This document shows, in pieces, positions 17,990 through 26,578 of a stretch of DNA of 64,000 nt. The position numbers were made by a program, and so were the translations under genes. Position 1 is the first letter of the stretch; each line of letters begins with the position of its first letter. The stretch is from DASQYE01 sp035940775. GTDB taxonomy: Bacteria; Acidobacteriota; Blastocatellia; Pyrinomonadales; Pyrinomonadaceae. Under the pieces are notes generated by a model. The model had not been told where the DNA came from. It was given only the letters and a program-made list of their open reading frames with translations, and made no database searches. The stretch is taken from the NCBI GenBank assembly GCA_035940775.1, contig DASZEN010000003.1:124001-188000 (forward strand). The letters are read 5' to 3'.

Positions 17990-18337
17990 TTACTCTCCTC
18001 TGATTAATTTGAAAGAATGGGTGAGAAGGAAGCCGCCTTCGATCCGGCGACCTCGGTTACTGGGGGATGATTCCACGCAAAAAACGGACACGGCACAGTT
18101 TACCAACGTGAAGATGACGTAACTCTCCGCCGGAGCGCGAGGTTATTGAATTTGTGTTTATTGGCCGCCCTGTACCGCTCCGACCGACCGGAAAATACGG
18201 CAAAGGTTAGAATGTGAAGTTACAGGCAGCACACCTGAACTGCAGGGGGATGCGCAGTATACATATGTGTAAGTTATTTTACAAGTAGAAAATTGCAAAA
18301 TTTCTTGCAAGACGAAAATATTTTTACGAGGGCTGTT
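17990..18337. other. 348-base intergenic region with AT-rich promoter block
   Basis: No open frame here looks real. The part next to the subtilase gene (18000-18240) is of ordinary composition and would be its leader. The part at 18240-18330 is strikingly AT-rich for this window and holds the promoter at 18256-18284 and a palindrome-like GCAAAATTTCTTGC. Confidence 0.6.
18256..18284 (-). promoter_or_regulatory. Sigma-70-like promoter for the PA-domain subtilase
   Basis: On the minus strand TTGTAA (18284-18279) and TATACT (18261-18256) are separated by exactly 17 bases in an AT-rich patch. Transcription would begin near 18249, giving a leader of about 260 bases before the ATG at 17989. The palindrome ACATATGT (18261-18268) abuts the -10 box. 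Confidence 0.65.
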
Positions 18338-19942
18338 TCAGGGGCGGCGCTCGAAGAGGCGTTTGAGCATATTAGGCAGTAAAAGTGAGGTTTGGAGAGG
18401 GTTGCCGGTCGCAAACCGGCGGGCGAAGCCGCGAAAGAGGCGGGCGGCCTGCGGCGTGTAGCCGAACCACCAGAAATCCCTTATCAGGCCGAGGCGGTTG
18501 AGGTGTACGTGCTGCGGCGCGACCAGTTCCAGGAGCCCCAAACGACCGTGAGTTCGGCCCAGGCCGCTCTGTTTCACGCCGCCCCAGGGCGTTTGCGCGA
18601 TGCCGTGCGTGTAGAGCACCTCGTTGACCATCACCGTACCGGCTTCCAGGCGGTCGGCGACCCGTCGTCCGCGCCCGACGTTCTTCGTCCACACGCTGGC
18701 CGTCAGGCCGAAGACGCTATCGTTGGCTAAGCGTACGGCCTCGTCTTCGGTCTTGAAGGTCATCAGGGGAAGCACCGGCCCGAAGGTCTCCTCGCGCATC
18801 ACTGTCATCGTGTGATCCACGTCGACGAGTACCGTCGGCTCATAGAAAGGGCCGCGAAGGCCGGGCGGGCGACGGCCACCCACGAGCGCGCGAGCGCCCT
18901 GAGAGAGAGCTTCGCGGACGTGCTCTTCGACGATTGCGAGCTGTCTTTCGCTCGACATGGAGCCGATGTCTGTCTCGGCGCCCGTTCCTATATTCTGGCG
19001 AAGCGCGCGGGTTTCGGCCACTATGCGCTCGATGAATTGCGGCGCAATCTTTTCCTGTACGTAACAACGCTCGACGGAGGCGCATGCCTGCCCCGAGTTA
19101 CTGAATGCGCCCCAGACCGCCGCGCTCGCTGCCATCTTCAGGTCGGCATCTTCGAGTACGATCATGGGGTCTTTGCCGCCGAGTTCCAGCACGACCGGAA
19201 TGAGGTGACGGGCGGCACTTTCGGCGACCCTTTTTCCGGTCGCGACGCTGCCCGTGAACATGATCTTATCGACGCGCGCCTCGACCAGTGCCGCGCCCGT
19301 CTTCCCGTCACCCGTCAGGACGTGGAGCAAACCTTCCGGCAAGCCAGCGCGCTCGAAGACCTCCATGATCTTGAGTCCGGTGAGCGGCGTCAGCTCGCTC
19401 GGCTTCAACACGACCGCATTGCCCGCCATCAGGGCCATCACGACTTCACCGAGCGGGATGGCCCACGGGAAGTTCCAGGGCGAGATGATGCCGATCACTC
19501 CGAGCGGTTTGTAATGGATGCGCGAGGAGCGGCCCATCAGGCCGTACTGGCCTATGTCTATTTTTTCGGGCCTGAGCAGTCGCGCCGTCTTGCGCGCAAA
19601 GAACTGCATCAGGTCGAGCGTCGGAGTTATCTCCATAGAGATGGCTTCAGAGATGGGCTTGCCCGTCTCTCTTGAGACGAGGTGCGCGATCTGTTCCAAC
19701 TCTTCGAGGACGAGCCGACGGGCACGCAAGACCATGCGCCCGCGCTCGCGAAAAGAGAGACGGGCCCAATCGCTTTGCGCCTCGCGCGCGCGTCGGACGG
19801 CCCGCGCGACATCCTCGGCCGTGGCCGAGGGGGCGCGTCCTATCTCTTCGCCCGTCGCCGGATCATACGACACGATGTCGGGGGAAGCCTTCTCTGTTTC
19901 TACGTCCAACACTTTTATGCTCATCTTTGCCGGTCTCTTCAC
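18338..19942 (-). CDS. Aldehyde dehydrogenase family protein
   Basis: A 534-residue NAD(P)-dependent aldehyde dehydrogenase, oxidising an aldehyde to its acid in the cytoplasm. Motifs are ISPWNFPWAIP, the coenzyme loop FTGSVATGKRV, the general base Glu in LELGGKDP and the catalytic Cys in NSGQACASVERC. The C-terminal EVLYTHGIAQTPWGGVKQSG is normal. About 50 residues beyond the usual end form a basic, hydrophobic tail (WFGYTPQAARLFRGFARR), as in membrane-associated long-chain ALDHs. The substrate is not clear. The start is the GTG at 19942 or, equally likely, the ATG at 19924. It is divergent from the aminopeptidase gene across about 180 bases. Confidence 0.9.
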   Translation of the reverse strand: MKRPAKMSIKVLDVETEKASPDIVSYDPATGEEIGRAPSATAEDVARAVRRAREAQSDWARLSFRERGRMVLRARRLVLEELEQIAHLVSRETGKPISEAISMEITPTLDLMQFFARKTARLLRPEKIDIGQYGLMGRSSRIHYKPLGVIGIISPWNFPWAIPLGEVVMALMAGNAVVLKPSELTPLTGLKIMEVFERAGLPEGLLHVLTGDGKTGAALVEARVDKIMFTGSVATGKRVAESAARHLIPVVLELGGKDPMIVLEDADLKMAASAAVWGAFSNSGQACASVERCYVQEKIAPQFIERIVAETRALRQNIGTGAETDIGSMSSERQLAIVEEHVREALSQGARALVGGRRPPGLRGPFYEPTVLVDVDHTMTVMREETFGPVLPLMTFKTEDEAVRLANDSVFGLTASVWTKNVGRGRRVADRLEAGTVMVNEVLYTHGIAQTPWGGVKQSGLGRTHGRLGLLELVAPQHVHLNRLGLIRDFWWFGYTPQAARLFRGFARRFATGNPLQTSLLLPNMLKRLFERRP

Positions 19943-20119
19943 GTTCGACCGGATTATCCCTCAAAGGAGCGAGTTGGGGAAAGGAAAAACCGACGCGCAA
20001 GCGCCGACCTTCCGAAAAGCCAGACACGGGGCGGGCGCGTTTCCGAGTCGCGCTGCGTCTCAGTTACAATGCCTGTTCGACAAACTAAAATATTTCGCAC
20101 GCAACGAGGAGAAGCCATC

Positions 20120-21418
20120 ATGCCAAGACCCCAGCTCGCTGATTTCATGAATCGTTTGGGCAAGGATTCTGTCGCCATCATCTCAAGCGCGCCCGAAGCC
20201 ACGCGCTCAAACGACACGAATTATCGCTACCGGCAGAACTCTGACTTCTATTATCTGACGGGGTTTGACGAGCCGGAGGCAATCGCCGTCATCGCGCCCA
20301 ACCAGGAGGAGCACAAGTACACGCTCTTCGTCAGGCCGCGCGATCCGGAGCGAGAGATATGGGATGGAAGGCGGGCCGGGACGGAAGGCGCGCTCTCGGA
20401 GTACGGCGCGGACGCAAGCTTTCCGGTCACGGAGTTCAGGGACAAAATTGGAGACCTCATCAACGGCGCGCGCAATCTATACTATCGCATTGGCGCGGGC
20501 AATCGGGAGTTGGACGACCAGATCATCAATCAGATCAGCCGTATGCGCGCGATGGGACGCAAGGGCATCAACGCTCCCGAAGCGATCATCGACACGGGCG
20601 CGATCATCCACGAGATGCGCCTTATCAAAAGCGCCGACGAGATCGAGTTGATGCAGCGCGCCGCCGACATCGCCGCCGAAGCCCACCGCGAAGCGATGAA
20701 GGCGGCGCGGCCCGGCATGAAGGAGTATGAGATCGAGGCGCTGATCGAATTTACCTTCCGCAAGAACGGCGCGGCTGCTCCCGCCTATACTTCAATCGTC
20801 GGCGCGGGCGCGAACGCCACGGTGCTTCATTACATCAATAACGACGCGACGCTCAATGACGGAGACCTGCTTCTGGTCGACGCCGGGGCAGAGTACAAAG
20901 GCTACGCCTCGGACATCACGCGCACCTTTCCCGTCAACGGGCGTTTCACGACGGCGCAGCGCGACATTTACGACCTGGTGCTTCGGACGCAGGAGGATTG
21001 CGTTCAAAAGGCGCGGCCCGGCATCAGCCTCGATGAACTGAAAAGCCACTCGATAGAGATGCTCACCGAAGGGATGACGCGCCTCGGCCTGCTTGAGGGC
21101 GAGCCGCAGAAGCTGATCGAAGAGAAGAAGTATGAGCAGTTCTACATGCACGGGCTCGGCCACTTCCTCGGCATAGACGTGCACGACGTTGGCCGCTACT
21201 ACCAGGACGGCCAGTCGCGCCGCCTTGAGCCCGGCATGGTCATCACGGTCGAGCCGGGCGTCTACGTCGCCGCCACGACTGAGAACATCCCGGAAAAATA
21301 TCGCGGCATCGGCGTCCGCATCGAAGACGACGTGCTCATCACGGAGGACGGCCCGCGCGTGCTCTCAAGCAAAGTGCCGAAGCAGCCGGAAGAGATCGAA
21401 CAGTTGATGGCGCGTTGA
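20120..21418 (+). CDS. pepP: Xaa-Pro aminopeptidase (M24B)
   Basis: A 432-residue metallopeptidase that removes N-terminal residues before proline. The N-terminal AMP_N domain (about 1-150; FYYLTGFDEPEA) is followed by the pita-bread domain. Metal ligands are all present: Asp254 (LLVDAG), Asp265 (SDITRTF), His348 (HGLGHFLG), Glu378 (TVEPGVY) and Glu402 (IEDDVLIT). The spacing is nearly that of the E. coli enzyme. I choose the ATG at 20120, preceded by AGGAGA; the 146 codons of open frame upstream overlap the divergent ALDH gene and are not coding-like. No signal peptide, so cytoplasmic. Confidence 0.95.
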   Translation: MPRPQLADFMNRLGKDSVAIISSAPEATRSNDTNYRYRQNSDFYYLTGFDEPEAIAVIAPNQEEHKYTLFVRPRDPEREIWDGRRAGTEGALSEYGADASFPVTEFRDKIGDLINGARNLYYRIGAGNRELDDQIINQISRMRAMGRKGINAPEAIIDTGAIIHEMRLIKSADEIELMQRAADIAAEAHREAMKAARPGMKEYEIEALIEFTFRKNGAAAPAYTSIVGAGANATVLHYINNDATLNDGDLLLVDAGAEYKGYASDITRTFPVNGRFTTAQRDIYDLVLRTQEDCVQKARPGISLDELKSHSIEMLTEGMTRLGLLEGEPQKLIEEKKYEQFYMHGLGHFLGIDVHDVGRYYQDGQSRRLEPGMVITVEPGVYVAATTENIPEKYRGIGVRIEDDVLITEDGPRVLSSKVPKQPEEIEQLMAR

Positions 21419-21472
21419 GAAGAAGCGCGCTCTCTTTCGCCGGGGGAGTTTCCGGAGGGTTGCGGCCCCGCG

Positions 21473-22228
21473 CTAAGGGCTGGCGGGCTTCGCTGTCGGA
21501 TCGTTATTGTTCTGCGCCTCTTTGAGATCAATGACGGGAGGCGGGACGGGCGGCGCTTTGGTCGGCATCAGCCAAAGCTCGATCATCAATTCGGCTTGGG
21601 CTCCCTCCTGACAGCCATCATCTTTCGTTACGATTCGATCAAGGCCGCGCAGATTAACCAGGTAGTCCCTGATGCGTTCGAGGCGCGCCTCGGCCTCGAC
21701 CATGCGAGCACAGCTACCGCTGTGGGCCCGTATCAAGCCCATCGTATCCGGGTCGTTCACCAATCGAGTGATGAAACTCTCAAGCCGTGCCTTCTCCTCG
21801 TCAAACGAGAGTTCGCCGAACTCGTCCAGCTTTCGCTCAGGACAAAAGGCGTCCACTTTTACTCCGTAAGAGGCCGTATTTGAACAGCCCTGGGTGATGC
21901 CGCCGATGTCGACCGTCGCGCCGATGCCTTTATAAACGGAATCGGGCGAGGCGCTCAGCGTCTCGACCTTAATCTCGGGCGTTCCCTGCCCGCTGATGAT
22001 CCTTCCTGTCGAAACCGTCCACTTGTAGGTCTGTCGAGTATTCAAAGCGACGCCCTCGATGCGCGCCCTGAAGGTCACCTCCGCGCCGGGGCAGATAACC
22101 TGGGCCGGAGTCTCTATAGTGATCGTCGGACACTCCTCCGGCGTGGTTTGAGGCTGTGTCGCCGCGCCGGTCGCCAGCGCAAGGTGGGCCAGGATGAGCA
22201 ATAAGAGGGATAAAAGCAGCGGTCGCAT
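21473..22228 (-). CDS. Secreted protein with Ig/PKD-like domain
   Basis: A 251-residue exported protein of unknown function. A signal peptide (about 1-25) is followed by a PKD/Ig-like beta domain (about 30-130) with paired cysteines and the core VICPGAEVTFRARIEGV and YKWTVSTG. A helical part (140-215) carries two more cysteines (GSCARMVEAEARL, DDGCQEG), and a Pro-rich tail ends it. The helical part could be a degenerate OmpA-like or peptidoglycan-binding fold, but I cannot confirm that. GGGAGG lies six bases before the ATG. It starts 18 bases after the DHH gene and is probably cotranscribed with it. Confidence 0.65.
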   Translation of the reverse strand: MRPLLLSLLLLILAHLALATGAATQPQTTPEECPTITIETPAQVICPGAEVTFRARIEGVALNTRQTYKWTVSTGRIISGQGTPEIKVETLSASPDSVYKGIGATVDIGGITQGCSNTASYGVKVDAFCPERKLDEFGELSFDEEKARLESFITRLVNDPDTMGLIRAHSGSCARMVEAEARLERIRDYLVNLRGLDRIVTKDDGCQEGAQAELMIELWLMPTKAPPVPPPVIDLKEAQNNNDPTAKPASP

Positions 22229-22246
22229 AAGGGAACCTCCCGTCTA

Positions 22247-23212
22247 TTACTCTACGCCGGGATTCGATAATTCCGCAACGATTTCGCGCACGGCGGCGCG
22301 TCCCCTTTCGACCTCGTCGGGCTTGAAGGATACCGCGCCGACGACGGCGTGGCCGCCGCCGCCGTAGCGCTCGCAGATAGAGGCTATGTTGTGCGTGCGC
22401 GGGCGCGGGCTCCACGGGTTCGAGCCGACGGAGATTTTGGTGCGCTGGGGGCCGCGCGTCAGGGCCACAGAGTATGTGGTCTCCGGGTAAAGATAGTAGG
22501 GGATGAATTTATTGAAGCCCTCGAACCCCTCGTCGACCAGATCGAACTGCACGACGCCGTCAGCATAGCGCGCCTTGCGCCGTATGGTTTCGAGCGTCTC
22601 AAGATGCCGGGCGAGGATCGGGCGAAAGCGCCTTTGCACTTCCTCGTCACGGGCGACCTCGTCGAGCGGGCGCACGCTCAGTTCTCGTATGATTCGCTCT
22701 ATGAAGAGGTCGTCAGGGTCGCTCTCGATCACCTGCATCAATTGCAGGGCGGGAGCACCAAGCTCGACGCACTGCGCTGGCGATTCGTAGAGAGCGCCGT
22801 CGATAACATGTGCCCAGTGGACGAGGGGAGCGAGCAGCTCGTCATCAAACCCGAAGCGCGCGGCGGCGATATCGGCGATCAGCTCCGTACAGGACTTGCG
22901 CGTCGTGTCCAGAAACTTCCGGCCGGATTTGTCGGCGCGAAAATGCGCTTCGTCTTCCGGGGTGAGAAACGCCGACTGGTGATGATCGAACCACCAGGTC
23001 AGGCGCGCGGAAGTCGAGTATTTGAAATCGACGATAGCGTTCTCGTCGCCGTCGAACATCTCTTCGTCGAAGAGCGCGCCGGGGCGATGAAGCAGACCCG
23101 TATAAGCCACTTCGGCCAGGGGACGGATACGCGCGCGGTAAAATCTGGTGAAGACGGCGGCCGAGGCCACACCGTCAAAGCAATGTCCGTGATAAAGTAG
23201 GCGAAGTCTCAT
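22247..23212 (-). CDS. DHH-family phosphoesterase
   Basis: A 321-residue member of the DHH/DHHA1 superfamily, which includes nanoRNases, c-di-AMP phosphodiesterases and related metal-dependent phosphoesterases. The first motif is HGHCFDGVASAAV (Asp metal ligand), followed by VDFKYS and the DHH triad in WWFDHHQS (about residues 75-77). The C-terminal DHHA1 GGGH motif appears as YGGGGHAVVGAVSF. The pattern HCFDG in place of HxxPDGD suggests a branch other than NrnA or GdpP, and the substrate is unknown. No signal or membrane segment. No Shine-Dalgarno is visible. Confidence 0.85.
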   Translation of the reverse strand: MRLRLLYHGHCFDGVASAAVFTRFYRARIRPLAEVAYTGLLHRPGALFDEEMFDGDENAIVDFKYSTSARLTWWFDHHQSAFLTPEDEAHFRADKSGRKFLDTTRKSCTELIADIAAARFGFDDELLAPLVHWAHVIDGALYESPAQCVELGAPALQLMQVIESDPDDLFIERIIRELSVRPLDEVARDEEVQRRFRPILARHLETLETIRRKARYADGVVQFDLVDEGFEGFNKFIPYYLYPETTYSVALTRGPQRTKISVGSNPWSPRPRTHNIASICERYGGGGHAVVGAVSFKPDEVERGRAAVREIVAELSNPGVE

Positions 23213-23305
23213 GCGATAGTAGTGAATCGGCGGTACAGGTTTCTTATTCCGAAGCGCGCCATCTTAGCAGCAAGTACGGTTTGATTGAAATGGGAGACTA
23301 CGGGG

Positions 23306-23734
23306 ATGTCCGATGATGAGCGCGGCGTGCGCCGGGCCAACGAGCGGTTCTACGCGGCTATGAATGCGCTGGACATAAGCGAGATGGACGACGTGTGGCT
23401 CGATGACGGATCGGCCGTCTGCGTGCATCCGGGCAGAGAAGCCATCTTCGGCTATGAGCGCATACGCGAAAGCTGGCTGGCGATCTTCTCGGCGACCGAT
23501 TCGATGACGATCCTCCCGAGGGGCGAGCGCGTCACGCTCTGGGGCGACATCGCCTGGGTCGTCTGTACTGAGATCATCTCGATGACGACGGAAGAAGGGC
23601 TCGCGGCGGCGGCGGCCCAGGCCACCAATATCTTCCGTCGCGCAAGCGCTGGCGACGAATGGCGCATGATCGTTCATCACGCCTCACCCGTTCCCTTCAT
23701 AGCAGAAGACGAATGGCCCGACGTGATTAATTGA
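23306..23734 (+). CDS. SnoaL/NTF2-like small protein
   Basis: A 142-residue protein with the NTF2-like cone fold of the SnoaL_3 group: an N-terminal helix with RANERFYAAMNALDISEM, then WLDDGSAVCVHPG and a strand-rich half ending with FRRASAGDEWRMIVHHASP. Related proteins bind small ligands or are isomerase-like, but most are uncharacterised. The ATG at 23306 is preferred over the TTG seven codons upstream. It converges on the thioredoxin-like gene across a clear bidirectional terminator. Confidence 0.8.
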   Translation: MSDDERGVRRANERFYAAMNALDISEMDDVWLDDGSAVCVHPGREAIFGYERIRESWLAIFSATDSMTILPRGERVTLWGDIAWVVCTEIISMTTEEGLAAAAAQATNIFRRASAGDEWRMIVHHASPVPFIAEDEWPDVIN

Positions 23735-23760
23735 TGGGCCGACAGCCGCCCGGGGAGTGA

Positions 23761-23823
23761 AAAAAAGAGGTATGAGAGCGCGATTCGGCGGGCGGGCGCG
23801 CGCGCTCATACCTCTTTTATTTA
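23761..23823. terminator. Bidirectional intrinsic terminator
   Basis: Inverted repeat with arms 23761-23782 (AAAAGAGGTATGAG...) and 23799-23820, followed by a T-rich tail on the plus strand (CTCTTTTATTT) and a run of seven Ts on the minus strand. It lies between the convergent NTF2-like and thioredoxin-like genes and fits a shared rho-independent terminator. Confidence 0.85.
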
Positions 23824-23830
23824 AGCTCGT

Positions 23831-24487
23831 TTACTGTTTGCAGGGAGTGATGGTCTGCTCTTTGGCGAGGGCTTTGAGCTGGGCCTTGACATCGACGCCG
23901 AGGCGTTCGCGTATGAATTTCTCGACATCGGCCTCGATCAGCTCGCCGTTAACGACCCAGGCCTTTTCCGTCAACACGTCGCCCTTTTTCTGTAGCTTTG
24001 AGGGCTCAAGAAAAATATTCCAGGGCGAGCCCCAGCGGCGCGTATCGCCCGTCAACTGTCGGTAGCTGTAATGCGCCGTCTTGTCCCGATCCTCGCGCGC
24101 TTCGGATTCGACGACTACGGGGTAGGGCGCTCCCTTCTCGCCGAAGTAGGCGCTCACGTCAGCGGCGGTCGCGTATTCGCTGATGCCCACGATCTCAAGC
24201 CCGTTCGCCTTGTACTTCTCATAGAGGCTCGCCGCCACCGGAGCCTCGTTGCGCCAGTTCGGACACCACGGAGCGAAGTAGACGACGAGCACAAGCCGCT
24301 TGCCCTCGACGAGCGAGCGCAGGCTGACGGGCGTGCCGTCCTTCAGGCTCTTGAGCGTCCAGTCTTTGTAGTTGACCGTCTTCTCTTCGAGCGGCGCGTA
24401 TTCATGATTGCCCTGCGCGCGGACAGCAGTAGCGCTGGCGGGCGCGAGCGCCAGTATGAGAGCGATTAAGATGAAAAGTCTGCTCAT
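23831..24487 (-). CDS. Exported thioredoxin-like protein with a single active-site cysteine
   Basis: A 218-residue periplasmic protein with a signal peptide (1-24) and a TlpA/AhpC-like thioredoxin fold. The strand LVLVVYFAPW leads into the active site, which reads Cys75-Pro-Asn-Trp78, so the second cysteine of CxxC is replaced by Trp. The core GLEIVGISEYA and the SPWNIFLEP cis-Pro-type region are present. The only other cysteine is near the C-terminus (TPCKQ). It cannot form the usual CxxC disulfide and may act as a monothiol or peroxiredoxin-like protein, or as a non-catalytic binder. It lies just downstream of the CcdA-TlpA fusion on the same strand. Confidence 0.82.
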   Translation of the reverse strand: MSRLFILIALILALAPASATAVRAQGNHEYAPLEEKTVNYKDWTLKSLKDGTPVSLRSLVEGKRLVLVVYFAPWCPNWRNEAPVAASLYEKYKANGLEIVGISEYATAADVSAYFGEKGAPYPVVVESEAREDRDKTAHYSYRQLTGDTRRWGSPWNIFLEPSKLQKKGDVLTEKAWVVNGELIEADVEKFIRERLGVDVKAQLKALAKEQTITPCKQ

Positions 24488-24589
24488 GATGATTACTCCT
24501 GAAAAGCGTACCGGTTGATGCGTGGCCGATTCATCAGTAAAAAGCTTCCGGGACTTAATTTACTGACGACTTGAGCGCTTCGGATTCCG

Positions 24590-25822
24590 TTATTGATTCC
24601 TGGCCGTGACCGGCTCTTCCACAAGCAGCGGTTTGATGGCAGCCTCGAAGAAGGGGCGACCGCGCGCGCCGATGATCTTCTGGCGAATGCGACCGTCACG
24701 GTCGATGATGTAGGTCGTCGGCAGGCTCGGAATGCCGCCGAACATCGATTGCACGTCTTCGCCGCCGAGCAGGATAGTGTAGTCCTGCGGCAACTCCTTC
24801 TGAAACTCCTGTATGCCCTCGGCCGTGTCGTCCCACGAGACGCCGACGATAGTCAAACCCTGATCCTTCATCTCGCGTTGCATGGCGTTGAGTTCCGGAA
24901 TTTCGGCGCGACACGGGCCGCACCACGTCGCCCAGAAATTGAGCATCACGACGCGCCCGCGCAGCTCCGATAAACGAAGCGGCTGGCCTCCGAGCCGCGT
25001 CAGGGTGAAATCAGGCGCGGGCGCAAAAGCCGTGTCGGCGGGTGGCGCGGGCGCTCCCGTGTCGGTGGCGGTGGGCGGCTCAAACTTGACCAGGGATTCG
25101 CCGCTCGGCACAAAGCTGAACCAGCTCGCCAGCCGCGTCGTGTAGTTTGCGGCTACCATAAAGCCTATGAGCATCAGCATCACGCCCGAGACGACTTCGA
25201 CCTTGTGCAGATGCTTGCGAAATTTCGAGTAGAAGCCCAGAAACTGGTTGATGCTGAGGCCCGTTATAAGGAAGGGCAGCGAGAGCCCGGCGGCATAAAA
25301 GGAAGAGAGCAGGAGCCCGCTTCTCCACCCGCCGCTCGTGGCCGCCAGGCCGATGATGCCGCCCAGGATCGGGCCTATGCACGGCGTCCAACCGGCGGCA
25401 AACGCCATCCCGAGCGTCAGCGAGCCGAACATCCCGCGCGGCTTCTGCTGCGAAAAGAAGCGCGTGTCTTTGTAGAGCGCGCCGATCTTCAGGAGACCTA
25501 TCAATTGCAGGCCGAAGGCGATAATCACCAACCCGCCGACGAGGCGTACCCACTGGTTGGTCAGGATCGAAGAGCCGATCCATCCGGCGGCCGCGCCGAG
25601 GCTGACGAAGATCATCGAGAGCCCGACGTTGAAGGCGAGCGAGTTGAGTATGACGGCGCGCCGCGCGCTCGCGCGCGAGCCGTCTTCGCCCTTCAGGCGA
25701 TCAATGCTGACGCCCGAGATCAGCGAGATGTAGCCCGGAACGAGCGGCAGCACGCAGGGCGAGATGAAAGAGAGAAAGCCAGCGGCGAAAGCAATCGGAA
25801 TGGTAATGTTGGAACTTTGCAT
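24590..25822 (-). CDS. CcdA/DsbD membrane domain fused to TlpA-like thioredoxin
   Basis: A 410-residue fusion. Residues 1-235 form a six-helix CcdA domain with the two conserved membrane cysteines (SFISPCVLPLVPGYIS and GWTPCIGPILGG). After a Pro/Ala-rich linker (about 240-270), a periplasmic TlpA-like thioredoxin domain (about 270-400) has FWATWCGPCRAEIPEL and a cis-Pro segment (IPSLPTTYI). In the DsbD/CcdA family this brings electrons from cytoplasmic thioredoxin to periplasmic partners for cytochrome c maturation or thiol repair. It is probably the electron source for the other thioredoxin-fold proteins nearby. No Shine-Dalgarno; an imperfect inverted repeat lies just upstream. Confidence 0.92.
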   Translation of the reverse strand: MQSSNITIPIAFAAGFLSFISPCVLPLVPGYISLISGVSIDRLKGEDGSRASARRAVILNSLAFNVGLSMIFVSLGAAAGWIGSSILTNQWVRLVGGLVIIAFGLQLIGLLKIGALYKDTRFFSQQKPRGMFGSLTLGMAFAAGWTPCIGPILGGIIGLAATSGGWRSGLLLSSFYAAGLSLPFLITGLSINQFLGFYSKFRKHLHKVEVVSGVMLMLIGFMVAANYTTRLASWFSFVPSGESLVKFEPPTATDTGAPAPPADTAFAPAPDFTLTRLGGQPLRLSELRGRVVMLNFWATWCGPCRAEIPELNAMQREMKDQGLTIVGVSWDDTAEGIQEFQKELPQDYTILLGGEDVQSMFGGIPSLPTTYIIDRDGRIRQKIIGARGRPFFEAAIKPLLVEEPVTARNQ

Positions 25823-25830
25823 AGCTTTTA

Positions 25831-25905
25831 CAGGGGACGGATGTTCGAAGGCTCTCGCCCGGCGCTCATGCCCTTTTCAAAATCCTTTCGGGGCTCCCCT
25901 CCCGG
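25831..25905. repeat. Weak inverted repeat in front of the CcdA-TlpA gene
   Basis: AGGGGACGG...CGAAGG (25832-25851) and its imperfect complement CCTTTCGGGGCTCCCCT (25884-25900) flank a loop. On the minus strand the pyrimidine-rich arm lies about nine bases before the ATG at 25822, which has no Shine-Dalgarno. This is a weaker example of the hairpin class described in the findings. Confidence 0.4.
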
Positions 25906-26014
25906 ATAAACCTCTCTGGCACTCTCGCGCGCGCGCTCCCTCCTCTCTGTAGAGGGAAGATACGGCCCCGAGAGTATAGCAAAGATTGCGCCTCAAGGCC
26001 GAGGCGCTGGGCGC

Positions 26015-26515
26015 TCATGCCGCGCGTGGCTTCCCTCTTTTGCGGCTCCACGAAGCGACATTCAGATAGATGCCGGAAAGGGCCGAAAGGCAGGCCAGCG
26101 CCGACATGAGTATCAACAGGTATACCTGCCACGAGCCCGCGAAGAAATAGAAGTGGGCCTGGCTGAAGTAGCGCGTCAGCAAGCGCGGCGGCGGGGTCTT
26201 GACGACCATTCCGGTCTCGGCGTCGATCAGAAGCGAGTCGGCCCCCATTCCGCCCACTGCCTGATAGACGGGGCGGCCGTCGCGCATCAGCAGCGTCAGC
26301 GCCGTCGTCGGCAACTCTCTTCCGGCGAACTCGTTGGCGCGCCTCATCGCTTCGGGCGCGGACACGCGCACCCGCGCCGCCTCGATGCTCTCGACCTTTC
26401 CGCCCTCGACCGCGTTCGGCCACGCATAAAGCAGCCCGCTCGACGCCCACGCCAGCACGGGCACGGCGACAATGATTCCCAACCAGGTATGCGCGCGATA
26501 AATTAAAGATCGCAT
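26015..26515 (-). CDS. PepSY-associated membrane protein
   Basis: A 166-residue protein with two membrane helices (about 8-30 and 130-152) enclosing a periplasmic PepSY domain. The start RAHTWLGIIVAVPVLAWASSGLLYAW is the usual N-terminal helix of PepSY-TM proteins, shown here as a description. The domain includes MRRANEFAGRELPTTALTLL and LLIDAETGMVV. The longer family members are found with siderophore or heme uptake and ferric reductases; this is a short version with one PepSY repeat. Its place between two thioredoxin-fold proteins suggests a redox or metal link (inference). Confidence 0.82.
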   Translation of the reverse strand: MRSLIYRAHTWLGIIVAVPVLAWASSGLLYAWPNAVEGGKVESIEAARVRVSAPEAMRRANEFAGRELPTTALTLLMRDGRPVYQAVGGMGADSLLIDAETGMVVKTPPPRLLTRYFSQAHFYFFAGSWQVYLLILMSALACLSALSGIYLNVASWSRKRGKPRAA

Positions 26516-26578
26516 AAAGAAGATGGCGTTTGACGAGTCAGGGAAAAAAGCCTTAACAAAAAACCTTACAGGGCGCGG

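Noticed and set aside
19682..20119. Longer N-terminus for the Xaa-Pro aminopeptidase
   Set aside because: The extra 146 codons overlap the divergent aldehyde dehydrogenase gene, and the ATG at 20120 has a good Shine-Dalgarno and fits the family length.
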